Below are positions 35,266-46,216 of a stretch of 64,000 nucleotides of DNA, piece after piece. Numbering within the stretch: the first letter of the stretch is position 1; each line of letters opens with the position of its first letter. Source of the stretch: Novosphingobium sp. B1 (lineage in GTDB: Bacteria > Pseudomonadota > Alphaproteobacteria > Sphingomonadales > Sphingomonadaceae); assembly GCF_900176395.1 (NCBI RefSeq), contig NZ_FWXL01000001.1, positions 186,001 through 250,000 of the forward strand, in the 5' to 3' direction. The notes below the pieces were generated by a model. The model worked only from the letters and a program-made list of their open reading frames with translations, made no database searches and had not been told where the DNA came from. The position numbers were made by a program, and so were the translations under genes.

Positions 35266-36729
35266 TCAAGCCGCCTGATCGCGAATGCGCGCAAGCGACT
35301 CGTCCTTGCCGAGCAAGGCCAATACGTCGAAAATTCCCGGCGAGGTAGTCTGTCCCGTCAGGCTCGCGCGCAACGGTTGGGCAATCTTGCCCAAGCCTAT
35401 CCCAAGCTCCTCGGCCATTTGCTTTACCGTGGCCTCGAGGCCCTCGGTTGTCCAGACGTTTTCGCCATCCAGACGCTCGGCCACTTTGGCCAGGATCGCG
35501 CGCGCATCTTCCGTCAGCAGTGCTGCAGCCTTCTCTGCCATCGCCAAGGGACGCTGCGCAATCAGGAACAACGCCCCTGCCGAAAGCTCGTTGAGATCTG
35601 CAGCCCGTACCTTCAGGACCGGCATCGCGCGGGTCAGCAGGTCGAGATCGCTGTCCGCGTCGAAAGCCGGCTCGGACTTGGCCACGCGCGGAGCGACCAG
35701 CGTCGCGAGCCGCGCATCGTCGGCTTCGCGAAGGTAGTGACCGTTGAGATTGAGCAGCTTCTTGAGATCGAAGCGCGACGCACCCTTGTTGACGTCTGCG
35801 ATGTCGAACCATTCGACCGCCTGCTCGCGGCTGATGATCTCCTCGTCGCCGTGTCCCCAGCCCAGCCGCAGCAGGTAGTTGAAGACGGCTTCGGGCAACA
35901 GGCCCATCTCGTCACGATAGGCATCCACGCCCAGCGCGCCGTGGCGCTTGGACAGCTTTGCACCGTCGGCGCCGTGAATCAGCGGAATGTGCGCATAGAT
36001 CGGGTCGGGCCAGCCACCCTCGATCGCATCCATGGCGCGCACGATCACCAGTTGGCGGAACGCGTTGTTGATGTGGTCATCGCCGCGGACAACGTGCGTG
36101 ACGCCCATGTCATGGTCATCGACGACCACGGCAAGCATGTAGGTCGGCGTTCCGTCCGAACGCAGCACGATGAAATCATCAAGCTCGCTGTTCTGGACCG
36201 TGATAGAGCCCTGCACGCGGTCGGGGATGGTGGTTTCGCCTTCGCGCGGGGATTTCATGCGCACGACGTAGGACTGATCGGCAGGCCACTGGTCGGGCGT
36301 GGCATCGCGCCACTCGCTGTCGATGCGGAACGGGCGCCGTTCGGCCTGCGCCTTCTCGCGCCTTGCCGCGAGCTCCTCCTGGGTCAGGTAGCAGCGATAG
36401 GCATGGCCGGCGTCGAGCATCTGGTGAGCGACTTGCGCATGACGATCCGACCGTGCGAACTGGAACACGGGCGCCTCGTCACCGCCGAGGCCCAGCCAGT
36501 TCAGCCCGTCGAAGATCGCTTCGATAGCGGCATCGGTCGATCGCGCGCGGTCGGTATCCTCGATGCGCAGCAGGTACTTGCCGCCGTTGTGTCGGGCGTA
36601 GAGCCAGTTGAACAGCGCGGTGCGCGCGCCGCCAATATGCAGGAAACCGGTGGGTGAGGGGGCGAAGCGGGTTACGACCGGAGCATTTGCCGGTGATCCT
36701 GCAGAAACGGTGTCAGTGGCGCTTGCCAT
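35266..36729 (-). CDS. gltX: Glutamyl-tRNA synthetase
   Basis: Charges tRNA-Glu (and possibly tRNA-Gln, as in many alphaproteobacteria) with glutamate. The 487-residue class I synthetase shows the HIGH-type motif [10 protein letters not shown] at about residues 25-34 and the KMSKS-type motif KLSKRHG around 260. The anticodon-binding helical domain makes up the C-terminal third. Start at the ATG at 36729; a short poorly conserved extension ([14 protein letters not shown]) precedes the catalytic core. It is divergent from comEC with only about 29 bases between starts, so the two promoters must overlap each other's coding ends. Confidence 0.97.
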   Translation of the reverse strand: MASATDTVSAGSPANAPVVTRFAPSPTGFLHIGGARTALFNWLYARHNGGKYLLRIEDTDRARSTDAAIEAIFDGLNWLGLGGDEAPVFQFARSDRHAQVAHQMLDAGHAYRCYLTQEELAARREKAQAERRPFRIDSEWRDATPDQWPADQSYVVRMKSPREGETTIPDRVQGSITVQNSELDDFIVLRSDGTPTYMLAVVVDDHDMGVTHVVRGDDHINNAFRQLVIVRAMDAIEGGWPDPIYAHIPLIHGADGAKLSKRHGALGVDAYRDEMGLLPEAVFNYLLRLGWGHGDEEIISREQAVEWFDIADVNKGASRFDLKKLLNLNGHYLREADDARLATLVAPRVAKSEPAFDADSDLDLLTRAMPVLKVRAADLNELSAGALFLIAQRPLAMAEKAAALLTEDARAILAKVAERLDGENVWTTEGLEATVKQMAEELGIGLGKIAQPLRASLTGQTTSPGIFDVLALLGKDESLARIRDQAA

Positions 36730-36758
36730 TGGCCGCGCTTTCCTTTGCTTTGATTGCC

Positions 36759-39044
36759 ATGGCGTCCCCGGCAGCAGATGGACCTGCGGCAGATTATCCC
36801 GCCGCCGATGCCGGCTCTGTCCCGGTCGGACGCGCGCGGCATTGGGGCATCCGCGCCCGATTGTCCAGTATGGTTACGGCGGTCGAGACATTCCTCGATG
36901 CCCATCCCTTCGAAAGGGGATTGTGGCTCGTCGTTGCCTTCGCCGCAGGGATCGTGGCGTGGCTTGCCTTGCCGACGGCGACGGACTGGATCGCCTTCAT
37001 CGCGCTCAGTGGCGGACTTGCGATTATCGCGATCGCGCTGGTGCCCGAACGCCGCTGGCCACACCTGCGCCTGGCCCTGTTCGGCCTTGGTGCCATGGCT
37101 GCCGCCGGCTCCGGCACGATCTGGGCTCGCTCGGCATTGGTTGGGCAGCCGGGGATTGACCGCCCGGTCGTGCTGACGATCGAGGGCAAATTGCTCGAAC
37201 GGCGGGAAGAACCTGCAAAGGACAGGGTCAGGCTCGTGCTGCTCGCCCGGCTCACAGCCTCGCCGCAGCCAGTGCGCGTCAGAGTGAACCTGCCATCCAC
37301 GCGCGATGACGCCTCTCTCGTCGAAGGTTCAATCGTCCGCTTGCGTGCACGACTGATGCCTCCGGCACCGCCGGTCCTCCCTGGCGCCTACGATTTCGCA
37401 CGCGCCGCCTGGTTCGACGGGCTTGCCGCTTCAGGTTCAGTGTTGGGCAATGTCGTGGTGGTCCGCAAGGCAGGGGGGGAAACCACCGTCAGGAAAGTGC
37501 AGCGGCTGCTTGCCGTCCACGTGCGATCACAGCTTTCCGGAGCACCCGGCGCCATTGCGGCGGCGTTTGCCAGTGGAGATCGCGGCGCCATCGCCACGGC
37601 AGATGAAGATGCCATGCGCGACGCGGGATTGACCCACCTGCTCTCGATCAGCGGCCTGCACGTCAGCGCGTTGGTAGGCGCTGTCTATTTCATCGTCTCG
37701 CGCCTGCTGGCGGCATTTCCCTGGATCGCCCTGCGGATTCGCGTTCCGCTAGCTGCTGCGCTGGCAGGGGCGTTGGGTGGCATCGGCTACACAATCCTGA
37801 CCGGCGCCGAGGTGCCGACGGTCCGCTCCTGCATAGGCGCACTGCTGGTCCTGGTTGCGCTGGCGCTTGGGCGCGACCCCCTGTCGTTGCGCATGGTCGC
37901 GGTCGGCGCGCTGATCGTTCTGGTCTTCTGGCCTGAAGCGGTATTCGGGCCGAGCTTCCAGATGAGCTTCGCTGCCGTTGTCGCGATCGTGGCCTTCCAT
38001 TCCTCTGCGCCGGCACGCGGCTTTCTGGCTGGCGACAAACATGGTGCGATGATCGGTCTCGCTCGCTCACTGCTGCTGCTTCTGGCGACTGGCGTCGTCA
38101 TCGAGACGGCGCTGATGCCGATCGGACTGTTTCACTTCCACCGCGCGGGCGTCTACGGATCGTTGGCCAACGTCTTTGCCATCCCGTTGACGACTTTCGT
38201 GACGATGCCTCTGATTGGCGTCGCCTTGATCCTGGACCTCGCAGGCGTCGGAGCGCCCGCATGGTGGCTGGTCGGCAAAAGCCTCGAAGTTCTCCTGTGG
38301 ATCGCGCTCTTCGTTGCAACCAAGCCGGGCGCGGTGACTGCCCTTCCTGCATTTTCGCCGGTGTCTTTCGTCACCTTTGTAATGGGGATGCTCTGGCTCG
38401 CACTATGGTCGGGCAGGGTGCGTGCGTGGGGCGCCCTGCCGGCTCTCGCTGGCGTCGCGGCGATGATTGCAACACCAGCGCCGGACATACTGGTAACCGG
38501 GGATGGACAACACGTCGGGATCACCGGACAGGATCAGGACCTTATCCTTCTGCGGATGGGGCGCGGCGATTACATTCGCGATAACCTGCTCGAGATTGCG
38601 GGGATCAAGGACAATGCACGAGCGATCGACACCTGGCCGGGAGCCCGGTGTTCACCCGATTTCTGCGTGGCACGGGTGTACAGGAAAGGCAGAAGGTTTG
38701 CCGTCCTGCTATCGCGCAGCCGCGCCTATATCGACGAATTGGCCCTCGCTTCGGCATGTGAACGCGTCGACATCGTCATCTCGGACCGGCGGTTGCCTTT
38801 TTCCTGCCGCCCCCGCATCCTCAAGGCAGACCGTTCCCTGCTGGAAAGAACGGGCGGGCTCGCCATCTATCTTAAAACCGGTCAAGTGCGATCGGTTGCC
38901 GGGGGGCAAGGCCACCACGGCTGGTATCGCTGGCCTTCGACCGAGCATGGAAGCAGCCGGCAATCGCAGGGGATCGCGCCGGACATGCCAAAAACGGCAA
39001 ACTGGCCCAAAACAAAGAAATCGGGCGCACCAAGGACCGCCTGA
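36759..39044 (+). CDS. comEC: ComEC/Rec2 family membrane protein
   Basis: Polytopic membrane protein of about 761 residues of the DNA-uptake channel family. It has an N-terminal DUF4131-type region and OB-like domain ([22 protein letters not shown]). The competence domain signature is [23 protein letters not shown] ([20 protein letters not shown] around residue 288), followed by about eight helices. The C-terminal part lacks the metallo-beta-lactamase His motif and is a short soluble domain, as in other alphaproteobacterial forms. The start is uncertain: the ATG at 36759 avoids overlap with gltX. No other competence genes are present. It converges on lexA. Confidence 0.88.
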   Translation: MASPAADGPAADYPAADAGSVPVGRARHWGIRARLSSMVTAVETFLDAHPFERGLWLVVAFAAGIVAWLALPTATDWIAFIALSGGLAIIAIALVPERRWPHLRLALFGLGAMAAAGSGTIWARSALVGQPGIDRPVVLTIEGKLLERREEPAKDRVRLVLLARLTASPQPVRVRVNLPSTRDDASLVEGSIVRLRARLMPPAPPVLPGAYDFARAAWFDGLAASGSVLGNVVVVRKAGGETTVRKVQRLLAVHVRSQLSGAPGAIAAAFASGDRGAIATADEDAMRDAGLTHLLSISGLHVSALVGAVYFIVSRLLAAFPWIALRIRVPLAAALAGALGGIGYTILTGAEVPTVRSCIGALLVLVALALGRDPLSLRMVAVGALIVLVFWPEAVFGPSFQMSFAAVVAIVAFHSSAPARGFLAGDKHGAMIGLARSLLLLLATGVVIETALMPIGLFHFHRAGVYGSLANVFAIPLTTFVTMPLIGVALILDLAGVGAPAWWLVGKSLEVLLWIALFVATKPGAVTALPAFSPVSFVTFVMGMLWLALWSGRVRAWGALPALAGVAAMIATPAPDILVTGDGQHVGITGQDQDLILLRMGRGDYIRDNLLEIAGIKDNARAIDTWPGARCSPDFCVARVYRKGRRFAVLLSRSRAYIDELALASACERVDIVISDRRLPFSCRPRILKADRSLLERTGGLAIYLKTGQVRSVAGGQGHHGWYRWPSTEHGSSRQSQGIAPDMPKTANWPKTKKSGAPRTA

Positions 39045-39080
39045 CCCCCGCTGCGCCCGAATGGATTGGGCCATAACTGC

Positions 39081-39100
39081 CTGACGCCATGGGGCGTCAG
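39081..39100. terminator. Hairpin at the comEC/lexA convergence
   Basis: CTGACGCC (39081-39088) and GGCGTCAG (39093-39100) form a perfect 8-base stem with a 4-base loop. It covers the lexA stop codon. There is no T-run on either side, so it may only be a stabilising 3' hairpin. Confidence 0.35.
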
Positions 39101-39804
39101 TGATAGCGCCGCAGCAGCCCTGCAAGCTTGCCCTGGACGGCGACCTCGTCAGGACGATAGAACTGCGGGTCGTAAGCGGCGTTGGCCGGATCAAGGCGGA
39201 TCATGCCCTTTTCCCGGTGAAGATACTTGAGCGTCGCTTCCTCGCCGCGGACCAGAGCGACGACGATCTCGCCGTCACGGGCCGTGTCCGTCTTGCGGAC
39301 GAGAGCATAATCGCCATCGAAAATGCCGGCTTCGACCATCGAGTCACCCGAAACTTCAAGCGCGTAATGTTCACCCGCCCCAAGAAGCGCCGCAGGTACA
39401 GGAAGGGTTGCAGCCGTTTCCATGGCCTCGATCGGCATGCCGGCGGCAATCTTGCCGTGCAATGGAAGCTCAATGACATCGTTGGCGGGAGTTGGTGCGA
39501 CCAGGGGGCGCGTGCCTGGCTTCAAGGCGGCGATGCCCGAGGGCTGCGCAACTTCAGCAGGGGCGGCCGCGCTCTTCTTCGCAAGGGCGCTGTCAGGCTG
39601 ACGCAGCACTTCCAATGCGCGGGCGCGGTTAGGAAGCCGCCGGATAAAGCCCCGTTCCTCCAGCGCCGAAATCAGCCGGTGGACGCCAGACTTCGACTTC
39701 AGGTCGAGCGCTTCCTTCATCTCCTCGAAAGAAGGAGAAATGCCGGACTCTTCCAGGCGGACCTGAATGAAAGTGAGCAGTTCGTGCTGCTTGCGCGTCA
39801 ACAT
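39097..39804 (-). CDS. lexA: SOS repressor LexA
   Basis: Self-cleaving repressor of DNA damage genes, 235 residues. The N-terminal winged helix ([30 protein letters not shown], about 1-60) binds DNA. A flexible linker follows. The autocleavage bond is Ala121-Gly122 in KIAAGMP, with nucleophile Ser155 in SGDSMVEAG and general base Lys193. The linker is longer than in E. coli, as in other alphaproteobacteria. The ATG at 39804 has GGAGAA seven bases upstream. A LexA box lies 19-33 bases upstream of the start, so it is autoregulated. Two other boxed operons lie in this window. Confidence 0.97.
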   Translation of the reverse strand: MLTRKQHELLTFIQVRLEESGISPSFEEMKEALDLKSKSGVHRLISALEERGFIRRLPNRARALEVLRQPDSALAKKSAAAPAEVAQPSGIAALKPGTRPLVAPTPANDVIELPLHGKIAAGMPIEAMETAATLPVPAALLGAGEHYALEVSGDSMVEAGIFDGDYALVRKTDTARDGEIVVALVRGEEATLKYLHREKGMIRLDPANAAYDPQFYRPDEVAVQGKLAGLLRRYH

Positions 39805-39822
39805 TGGCGGTTCTCCGCAGGT

Positions 39823-39837
39823 GAACGAATGCGGAAC
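39823..39837 (-). promoter_or_regulatory. LexA box upstream of lexA
   Basis: On the plus strand this reads GAAC-GAATGCG-GAAC, which is GTTC-N7-GTTC in the direction of lexA. It lies 19 to 33 bases before the lexA start codon, placed for autorepression, in the 57-base gap between moeA and lexA. Confidence 0.85.
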
Positions 39838-39861
39838 GGATAAGCAACCAATTGCGACTCG

Positions 39862-41067
39862 TCAAGCGAATCCGCCGTTTTCGAGCAGGTAGATTGAAAC
39901 TCGGTCGCCGACTGTCCTTGCCGGTGCGCCAGCTTCGCGCAGGACAAGCACATTGGCGCGCGCCAAAGGCGAAAGTGCGCCAGAATCCTGAAGGGAATCA
40001 AGCGTTACCTGATTACCGTTCCAGTAACCCCGAAGGAACTCGGTGCGCCCACCGCCCTTGGGCATCGGCGTAGCCAGGACGGATTGCAGCGGCTGGGGCA
40101 AGGGGACTGCCGCACCCGATGCCGCCCTCAGCAGTGGCAGCATGAACAGATGGGCCGTGACGAAGGCAGACGCGGGGTTCCCCGGCAAGCCCAACACTAG
40201 CTGCTGCCCGCGGGTTGCCACCAGCAGGGGTTTTCCGGGCTTGATCGCCACCCGCCAGAAGTCGAGCGATGCACCGATCGCCATGAGCGACGGCCGGACA
40301 AGGTCATGATCTCCCACCGAGGCGCCGCCACTGGTCACAATCACGTCAGCGTCCTCGGCATTCTCCAGTGCAGCGGTCAGCGCGCCAAGCTGGTCTGCAA
40401 CGGGCCCCACATGACGAATGTCCACCGGCAAACTTGCGGCCATTGCGCAAAGCATCGGTCCATTGCTCGCCGGCAACTGGTGATGAGCGGTGGTCTGGCC
40501 GGGCGGCACAAGTTCATCGCCGCTGTCGATGACCGTGAGCTTCACGCGGCGATGCACAGGCAGATGCGCGTGACCGGCAGCAATGGCGAGGGCGATCTGC
40601 GCTGGCCCAATCCGCGTGCCTGCGGCAATCAACTCATCGTGCTCGGCAAAATCCATGCCGAGAGGGCGGATGTGACGTGGTGCGTGAAGTATCGCGTCTG
40701 CATTGACCGACACTTTGTCGCCATCGCGCTGTGCGTCTTCCTGCAGGACGACGGTATCGGCCCCTTGGGGCACTATCGCGCCTGTGCTGATCCGCGCAGC
40801 CTCACCAATCCCGATGACGCCGGAGAAGGGCCGGCCCGCGGCACTTTCTCCGATGACTTTCCAGGGGCCGGGGGCGTCGCTGCTGCGCAGGGCGTAGCCA
40901 TCCATGGCGGAAAGCGGTGCCGCTGGCTGTGTCCTTCGTGCCAGGAGCGGCTCGGCAAGGAACTGGCCCAGGCATTCGCCAACCGAACGATGCTCGACCG
41001 GGAGGCGCGGGGCAAGCGCCAGCAATCGCACCTGGGCTTCTGCCAGTTGCAGTGGGGGCGTTTTCAC
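39862..41067 (-). CDS. moeA: Molybdopterin molybdotransferase MoeA
   Basis: Inserts molybdate into adenylated molybdopterin to finish the molybdenum cofactor. The 401-residue protein shows the standard motifs: [57 protein letters not shown], the MPT-binding [14 protein letters not shown], and [14 protein letters not shown]. It starts within the moaC stop (ATGA overlap of four bases). The gene is 57 bases upstream of lexA on the same strand, but lexA has its own boxed promoter. No molybdoenzyme gene lies in the window. Confidence 0.96.
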   Translation of the reverse strand: MKTPPLQLAEAQVRLLALAPRLPVEHRSVGECLGQFLAEPLLARRTQPAAPLSAMDGYALRSSDAPGPWKVIGESAAGRPFSGVIGIGEAARISTGAIVPQGADTVVLQEDAQRDGDKVSVNADAILHAPRHIRPLGMDFAEHDELIAAGTRIGPAQIALAIAAGHAHLPVHRRVKLTVIDSGDELVPPGQTTAHHQLPASNGPMLCAMAASLPVDIRHVGPVADQLGALTAALENAEDADVIVTSGGASVGDHDLVRPSLMAIGASLDFWRVAIKPGKPLLVATRGQQLVLGLPGNPASAFVTAHLFMLPLLRAASGAAVPLPQPLQSVLATPMPKGGGRTEFLRGYWNGNQVTLDSLQDSGALSPLARANVLVLREAGAPARTVGDRVSIYLLENGGFA

Positions 41068-41543
41068 TCGCCTTCCGCCGCACGCCAGAGGCCGGACTTT
41101 CCGCCTCGCTTCTCGATCAGCCTGACCGACTGGATCACCATGCCCTTGTCGAGAGCCTTGGCCATGTCATACACGGTCAACAGCGCGACGGTCACCGCCG
41201 TCAGCGCTTCCATCTCCACGCCCGTCCGGCCAGTCAGGCTCGCCGTTGCGGTGCAGACAATGCGCTGATCGCCAAATGCGAAGTCGATATTGACCGCATC
41301 GAGAGCCAGCGGATGGCACAGCGGGATGAGATCGCCTGTCTTCTTTGCGGCCAGTATGCCGGCAATTCGCGCAGGGCCGAGCACGTCACCCTTGGGAGCG
41401 TTGCCCGCCCGGATTGCCTCGAGCGTTTCGGCACGCATCGATATCGCCCCTTCGGCGATGGCAACGCGCTGCGTTTCGGGCTTGCCCCCGACATCCACCA
41501 TGCGGGCGGTTCCGGCGCTATCGAGATGGGTCAGGTCATTCAT
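41064..41543 (-). CDS. moaC: Cyclic pyranopterin monophosphate synthase MoaC
   Basis: Works with MoaA to convert GTP into cyclic pyranopterin monophosphate, the first step of molybdenum cofactor synthesis. The 159-residue length is typical. Family motifs are [36 protein letters not shown] (catalytic Lys and substrate-contacting residues) and [23 protein letters not shown]. The ATG at 41543 has GAGG eight bases upstream. It overlaps moeA by four bases and follows trpC after about 114 bases in the same direction. No moaA is present in the window. Confidence 0.97.
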   Translation of the reverse strand: MNDLTHLDSAGTARMVDVGGKPETQRVAIAEGAISMRAETLEAIRAGNAPKGDVLGPARIAGILAAKKTGDLIPLCHPLALDAVNIDFAFGDQRIVCTATASLTGRTGVEMEALTAVTVALLTVYDMAKALDKGMVIQSVRLIEKRGGKSGLWRAAEGE

Positions 41544-41657
41544 CCCGAGGCCTCGTCGCAAGTGTGGGCAGCATACATGCAGAAGAGCGCTACGCTCCCT
41601 TGCTGGCCACCATTGCGGGGCCAGTGGGTTTGCGCCGCGATGGCCGACACGACCTGG

Positions 41658-42446
41658 CTATCCCTGCAGCAACGCCCGCGTCGCCGCTTCGACATCGGGC
41701 TGGCGCATCAGGCTTTCGCCGACAAGAAAAGTGCGCGCGCCGCAGCTTGAAAGCCGCAACAGGTCGGCGTGCGCATTGATGCCGCTTTCGGCAACAAGGA
41801 GCGTGCCTTCAGGCGCGAGAGGCGCAAGGCGCTCGGTGTTGCCGAGATCCGTCACGAAACGCTTGAGGTCGCGGTTGTTGATGCCGATCAGGCGCGAACG
41901 CAACCGCGATGCGCGCTCCATTTCGGCCTCGTCATGCACCTCGACGAGAGCGTCCATGCCCAGTTCCAGCGCAGCGGCTTCGATTTCGGCCATCTGCTGG
42001 TCGGAGAGCGCCGCTACGATGATCAGGATCGCGTCTGCGCCGATTGCGCGCGCTTCGGCGCATTGCCACGGATCGACCATGAAGTCCTTGCGGATGACCG
42101 GCAATTCACAAGCGGCCCGTGCCTCGACGAGGTAGTCCTCATGGCCCTGAAAATAGGGTGCGTCGGTGAGGACGGAAAGGCAGGTCGCGCCCCCGGCCGC
42201 ATAGGCGCGGGCGTGGTCCGCCGGACGGAAGTCAGGGCGGATCAGACCCTTCGAGGGACTGGCCTTCTTGATCTCGGCAATCAGGGCAAACCCGTCGGCA
42301 GACTTCCTGCGCAAGGCGGCCTCGAAGCCGCGCGGCGCGGTTTGCCGGCCTGTGCGCGAGGCGAGTTCCTGCACGGGAAATTGGGCCTTGCGCGCCGCGA
42401 CTTCATCACGCTTGGTATTGCAGATTTCGGTGAGCTTGTCGGTCAT
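41658..42446 (-). CDS. trpC: Indole-3-glycerol phosphate synthase TrpC
   Basis: Closes the indole ring in tryptophan synthesis by converting CdRP to indole-3-glycerol phosphate. The 262-residue TIM barrel shows [18 protein letters not shown] (catalytic Lys), [58 protein letters not shown] and VAESGI. The ATG at 42446 lies in GTGAGGACCATG; a GTG three codons upstream is an alternative. It follows trpD by 82 bases and precedes moaC, the usual alphaproteobacterial order. Confidence 0.97.
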   Translation of the reverse strand: MTDKLTEICNTKRDEVAARKAQFPVQELASRTGRQTAPRGFEAALRRKSADGFALIAEIKKASPSKGLIRPDFRPADHARAYAAGGATCLSVLTDAPYFQGHEDYLVEARAACELPVIRKDFMVDPWQCAEARAIGADAILIIVAALSDQQMAEIEAAALELGMDALVEVHDEAEMERASRLRSRLIGINNRDLKRFVTDLGNTERLAPLAPEGTLLVAESGINAHADLLRLSSCGARTFLVGESLMRQPDVEAATRALLQG

Positions 42447-42528
42447 GGTCCTCACCCTTTGCCGCCCGCTTCGCGGGAAGTCGAGAGGCGTGTTGCAACA
42501 TTGTCGTGCCGCAGGCGATCGGGCGAAA

Positions 42529-43518
42529 TCACTTCAGCGCCGCGATCCAGCAATTGAGCAGCGCGTTGGCCAGGCCCTTGTCGATCGCTTCGGCGGCCTC
42601 CTCGATGCCATCGCGCCAATCCTCGACTTCGCCCGCAATGATCAGCGCGGCGGCGGCATTGAACAGGACGGCATCGCGATAGGGGCCTTCCTCGCCCTGC
42701 AGCAGGGCACGCAAGGCCTTTGCATTGTAGGACGCATCTCCGCCGCGCAGCGCTTCAACGGGGGCATTGGGCAGGCCTGCCTGGGTCGGATTGATCCGGC
42801 GCATCTGCACTTCGCCGTCGCGTACATCGGCCAATTCGTTGCCGCCGGCCAGGCTGAGCTCGTCGAGGCCCTCGTCGCCCGAGATGACCATGCTGTGGTC
42901 GGTGCCAAGCCGGCGGATGGCTTCGGCATAGATCGGGACGTAGGCCGGCCGTGCGATGCCGACGAGTTGTCGCCGCACGCCGGCCGGATTGGCAAGCGGG
43001 CCCATCAGGTTGAAGATCGTCCGCCGGCCCAGCGCCTTGCGGATCGGCATGATCCGGCCCATCGAGGGATGGTGGCGCGCGGCAAAGAGGAAGCAGATGC
43101 CAAGGTCGCCAAGCGTGTATTCGGCGGTCTCTGCCGCGCGATCGAGGTCGAGGCCGAGTGCTTCGAGCGTATCGGCGGCACCGGCCTTCGAACTGGCGGC
43201 GCGATTGCCGTGCTTTGCCACAGGTACGCCGCAAGCGGCAACGACGAGGCTGACCGCCGTGGAAACATTCAGCGTATGGTGTCCGTCGCCACCGGTACCG
43301 CACACATCGATGGCATTGGCTGGCGCACTGATCGGTATCATCCGGGCGCGCATGGCCCGGGCCGCGCCCGCGATCTCGCTGGCCGTTTCGCCGCGGTCCG
43401 AAAGATCGGTCAGGAACTGCGCGATGGCCGCGTCGGAAACGGAGCCATCGAGGATCGCGGCAAATGCGGCTTCGGCTTCTGCTTCATCGAGCGGATGCGT
43501 GACGTCAGGCAGGATCAT
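42529..43518 (-). CDS. trpD: Anthranilate phosphoribosyltransferase TrpD
   Basis: Transfers the phosphoribosyl group of PRPP to anthranilate. The 329-residue protein has the PRPP-binding loop [17 protein letters not shown], the anthranilate-binding segment [17 protein letters not shown], and [32 protein letters not shown] residues that close the active site. The ATG at 43518 overlaps the trpG stop (ATGA), so it is translationally coupled to the glutamine amidotransferase subunit; the few upstream in-frame codons are inside trpG and not family-like. Confidence 0.97.
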   Translation of the reverse strand: MILPDVTHPLDEAEAEAAFAAILDGSVSDAAIAQFLTDLSDRGETASEIAGAARAMRARMIPISAPANAIDVCGTGGDGHHTLNVSTAVSLVVAACGVPVAKHGNRAASSKAGAADTLEALGLDLDRAAETAEYTLGDLGICFLFAARHHPSMGRIMPIRKALGRRTIFNLMGPLANPAGVRRQLVGIARPAYVPIYAEAIRRLGTDHSMVISGDEGLDELSLAGGNELADVRDGEVQMRRINPTQAGLPNAPVEALRGGDASYNAKALRALLQGEEGPYRDAVLFNAAAALIIAGEVEDWRDGIEEAAEAIDKGLANALLNCWIAALK

Positions 43519-44102
43519 GCGGGCAGCGGGTTGGTCTTGATACCACACAGCTTGAGGAAGTTCGCGACCATTGCGTGGCCATGCTCGGTGGCGATGCTTT
43601 CGGGGTGGAACTGCACGCCGTGGATCGGCAGCGAGGTGTGGCGAAAGCCCATGACGTGCGTATCGTCGGAATGGGCGTTGACGGTGAGGCAGTCGGGAAT
43701 ATCGGTCACGATCAGCGAGTGATAGCGCGTGGCGATGAAGGGCGAGGGCAGGCCCTCGAAAACGCCGGTGCCGTCATGGGTGACCGGCGAGGTCTTCCCA
43801 TGCATCAACCCGCCGCGCACGACCTTGCCGCCGAAGTACTGCCCGATCGACTGGTGCCCGAGGCACACGCCAAGCAGCGGCACGTTCGCATCCGCCGCCG
43901 CGCCAACGAGATCGAGGCTGACACCCGCCTCGTTGGGCGTGCACGGACCGGGCGAAAGCAGGAACCCCTGCGCGCCCGTCTTGATCGCCTGATCGGCGGT
44001 AAGCGCATCGTTGCGCACGACCTCAACTTCCGCGCCCATCTCCATCAGGTAATGGACGAGGTTCCAGGTGAAGCTGTCGTAGTTGTCGATGACTAGGATC
44101 AT
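43515..44102 (-). CDS. trpG: Anthranilate synthase component II (glutamine amidotransferase) TrpG
   Basis: Supplies ammonia from glutamine to TrpE. The 195-residue class I amidotransferase has its catalytic triad at Cys80 ([10 protein letters not shown]), His166 and Glu168 (VQFHPES). The oxyanion-forming [11 protein letters not shown] is also present. The ATG at 44102 gives [19 protein letters not shown], the classical TrpG start. It lies one base after the stop of the YcxB-like insert gene, and not directly after trpE as usual. The same subunit can serve folate synthesis in some bacteria; no pabA copy is seen here. Confidence 0.97.
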   Translation of the reverse strand: MILVIDNYDSFTWNLVHYLMEMGAEVEVVRNDALTADQAIKTGAQGFLLSPGPCTPNEAGVSLDLVGAAADANVPLLGVCLGHQSIGQYFGGKVVRGGLMHGKTSPVTHDGTGVFEGLPSPFIATRYHSLIVTDIPDCLTVNAHSDDTHVMGFRHTSLPIHGVQFHPESIATEHGHAMVANFLKLCGIKTNPLPA

Positions 44103-44103
44103 A

Positions 44104-44649
44104 TCAGACCTTCGATAGCCCCCGTTTCAGCCCGGCGGTAGCGAGGCATTGCTTGAGATCAGTCAAAATTTCTTCGCCTAGCTGTGCCTTGGGAAGGCAA
44201 AAGAAGGTAATGCTTGTCTTTTCCAGCACGAGTAGACGCTCACTTTCCATCCAGCTTTTCAAATGGGACCAAGGGAGGTTGGAGGTCTCGAACTCTCCCT
44301 CAGCGCTCATTCCTTGCGCATCGAAGCTGAACGCATACGGCGCGCTTGCCGATGGTTGTTCGGCATAGAGCTTCCGTGCACTGCGTGGGATGCACCACAG
44401 CAACCAAAGGCGTATTCCAACGTACGCGCAAAGTCCGACCGTCAACCCCATGATCAGGCAAACAAACAACGTCTGCATGGTGAGGCCGTTATCCGCAACT
44501 TCTCCGAACGAGATGATCACCGCGTAAAGGATGGCGGTCAAAGCGATGAAGCGAGCAGAAGCAGCAACAGTCCATCTGCTACGAATTCGCAATCGGTTAG
44601 CTTCGAGGTAGTCCTCATAGCTCATGGTGATGGTGACTTTTCGGCTCAC
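44104..44649 (-). CDS. YcxB-like membrane protein inserted between trpE and trpG
   Basis: A 181-residue protein. Residues 1-35 are soluble. Two membrane helices follow (about 34-52 and 60-86; [39 protein letters not shown]). The C-terminal domain ([33 protein letters not shown], then FFCLPKAQL) matches the YcxB-like family, whose role is unknown. It starts with GTG overlapping the trpE stop (GTGA), and ends one base before trpG, so it is seamlessly built into the operon. Its base composition is clearly more AT-rich than its neighbours (one 60-base line is about 43% GC), which suggests acquisition by transfer. Confidence 0.8.
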   Translation of the reverse strand: MSRKVTITMSYEDYLEANRLRIRSRWTVAASARFIALTAILYAVIISFGEVADNGLTMQTLFVCLIMGLTVGLCAYVGIRLWLLWCIPRSARKLYAEQPSASAPYAFSFDAQGMSAEGEFETSNLPWSHLKSWMESERLLVLEKTSITFFCLPKAQLGEEILTDLKQCLATAGLKRGLSKV

Positions 44650-46184
44650 TGACCATACCCTGGCTCACTCGCAACCCGCACGGCCTCTCGCGCCGCTGCA
44701 AACAATGCGCCGGACTTAAGTTCGCACTCGCGCTGCTCGTATTCGGGGTTGCTGTCGGCGACGATGCCGGCGCCTGCCTGCGCATGGAGAACGCCGTCCT
44801 TGATCACGCCGGTGCGCAGAACGATGCAACTGTCGACCGAGCCGTCGGGCGCGAAATAGCCGACGCCGCCCGCATAGGCGCCGCGTGTTTCGGGCTCGAG
44901 TTCGGCGATGATCTCGCAGGCACGCACCTTGGGTGCACCGCTGACGGTCCCGGCAGGGAAACCGGCGAAAAGCGCGTCCACGCTGTCGGCTCGCGCCGTG
45001 TCGAGCTGGCCAACCACGTTCGAGACGATGTGCATGACGTGGCTGTAACGTTCGACAGTGTAGCTTTCCGTCACCCTTACCGTGCCGGCTTTCGCTACGC
45101 GACCGACGTCATTGCGGCCAAGGTCAAGCAGCATCAGGTGTTCTGCGCGTTCCTTTGGATCGGCAAGCAGCGATTCCTCGTTGGCGCGGTCTTCTTCTGC
45201 CGTCTTGCCGCGCGGGCGCGTACCGGCGATGGGACGGATAGTTACCTCGCCATCGCGGATGCGGACCAGGATTTCCGGGCTTGATCCTGTCAATGCAAAG
45301 CCCGGCATGTCGAGGAAGTAGAGGAACGGCGAGGGGTTGATGCGACGCAGTGCGCGGTAGAGCGCGATCGGCGGCAGCGGGAAGGGCGCGGTGAAGCGCT
45401 GTGCCAGCACGACCTGAAAGATATCGCCCGCTTCGATGTAATCCTTCGCTCGGGTGACCATCTTCGCATAATCTGCCGCCGGCATGACCGGCTGCGGGGC
45501 AACGTTAACTGTTTCGGGCAAACGCACGTCGCTGGGCACCGGGTCGGACAGCTTGCGCAGGGCATTGTCGATCCGCTCGGCTGCCGCTTCCAGCAGCCTT
45601 TCAGGCGTCCCGCCTTCGGCCCAGACCGGAGCAATCGCAAAGAGTTCGTCGGAAAGGCGATCGAAAACCAGGACGACGGTGGGACGGGTGAACAGCATGT
45701 CTGGCAAGACAAGCTCGCTTTGCTGCGCGCGCGGCAGCTTTTCGACAAGACCGATCGTTTCGTATCCGAAATAGCCGACAAGGCAGGCCAGCGCCGAGGG
45801 CAGGGCGGCAGGCACGTCGATGCGGCATGAGGCAACCAGTGCCCGCAATTCATCGAGCGCATTGCCCGGTAGCCCGGCAAAGGACGTGCGGTTGAACTGC
45901 CAGGCCCGATTGATCTGCGCAGCGTCGCCGGTTGCCCGGAAGACGAGGTCCGGATCTATCCCGAGCAGGCTGTAGCGCCCACGAACTTCACCGCCCTGAA
46001 CCGACTCCAGCAGAAAATCTCCGCGGCCCGGCTCCATCAGCTTGAGCGCGGCACCGACCGGCGTTTCGGTATCGACGATCAGCTTGCGCCACACCAGCGC
46101 GGACTTCCCGGCGGAAAGCTGGCTTAGCGCTGCCTCGTGATTATCGGGAAGCGCGGATTCGGTCTGGGCGAGCAGGGACGTCAT
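44646..46184 (-). CDS. trpE: Anthranilate synthase component I TrpE
   Basis: Converts chorismate to anthranilate with ammonia from TrpG. The 512-residue protein has an N-terminal regulatory domain with the feedback-site residues around LMEPGRGDFLLESVQGG. The chorismate-binding domain has FQVVLAQRF, RINPSPFLYFLDMPGFALTG, SSPEILVR, IRPIAGTRPRGKTAEED, LLDLGRNDVGRVAKAG, VMHIVSNVVGQL, FPAGTVSGAPKVRA and GGVGYFAPDGSVDSCIVLR. It is 32 bases downstream of ppiD in the same direction. No leader peptide or attenuator was found. trpG follows only after an inserted gene. Confidence 0.97.
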   Translation of the reverse strand: MTSLLAQTESALPDNHEAALSQLSAGKSALVWRKLIVDTETPVGAALKLMEPGRGDFLLESVQGGEVRGRYSLLGIDPDLVFRATGDAAQINRAWQFNRTSFAGLPGNALDELRALVASCRIDVPAALPSALACLVGYFGYETIGLVEKLPRAQQSELVLPDMLFTRPTVVLVFDRLSDELFAIAPVWAEGGTPERLLEAAAERIDNALRKLSDPVPSDVRLPETVNVAPQPVMPAADYAKMVTRAKDYIEAGDIFQVVLAQRFTAPFPLPPIALYRALRRINPSPFLYFLDMPGFALTGSSPEILVRIRDGEVTIRPIAGTRPRGKTAEEDRANEESLLADPKERAEHLMLLDLGRNDVGRVAKAGTVRVTESYTVERYSHVMHIVSNVVGQLDTARADSVDALFAGFPAGTVSGAPKVRACEIIAELEPETRGAYAGGVGYFAPDGSVDSCIVLRTGVIKDGVLHAQAGAGIVADSNPEYEQRECELKSGALFAAAREAVRVASEPGYGQ

Positions 46185-46216
46185 GCTGTTGCTGTCTTGG
46201 CTTTCGGGCTTTTGAC

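Noticed and set aside
46185..46216. trp leader peptide or attenuator before trpE
   Set aside because: The gap to ppiD is only 32 bases and has no Trp-rich short frame or hairpins.
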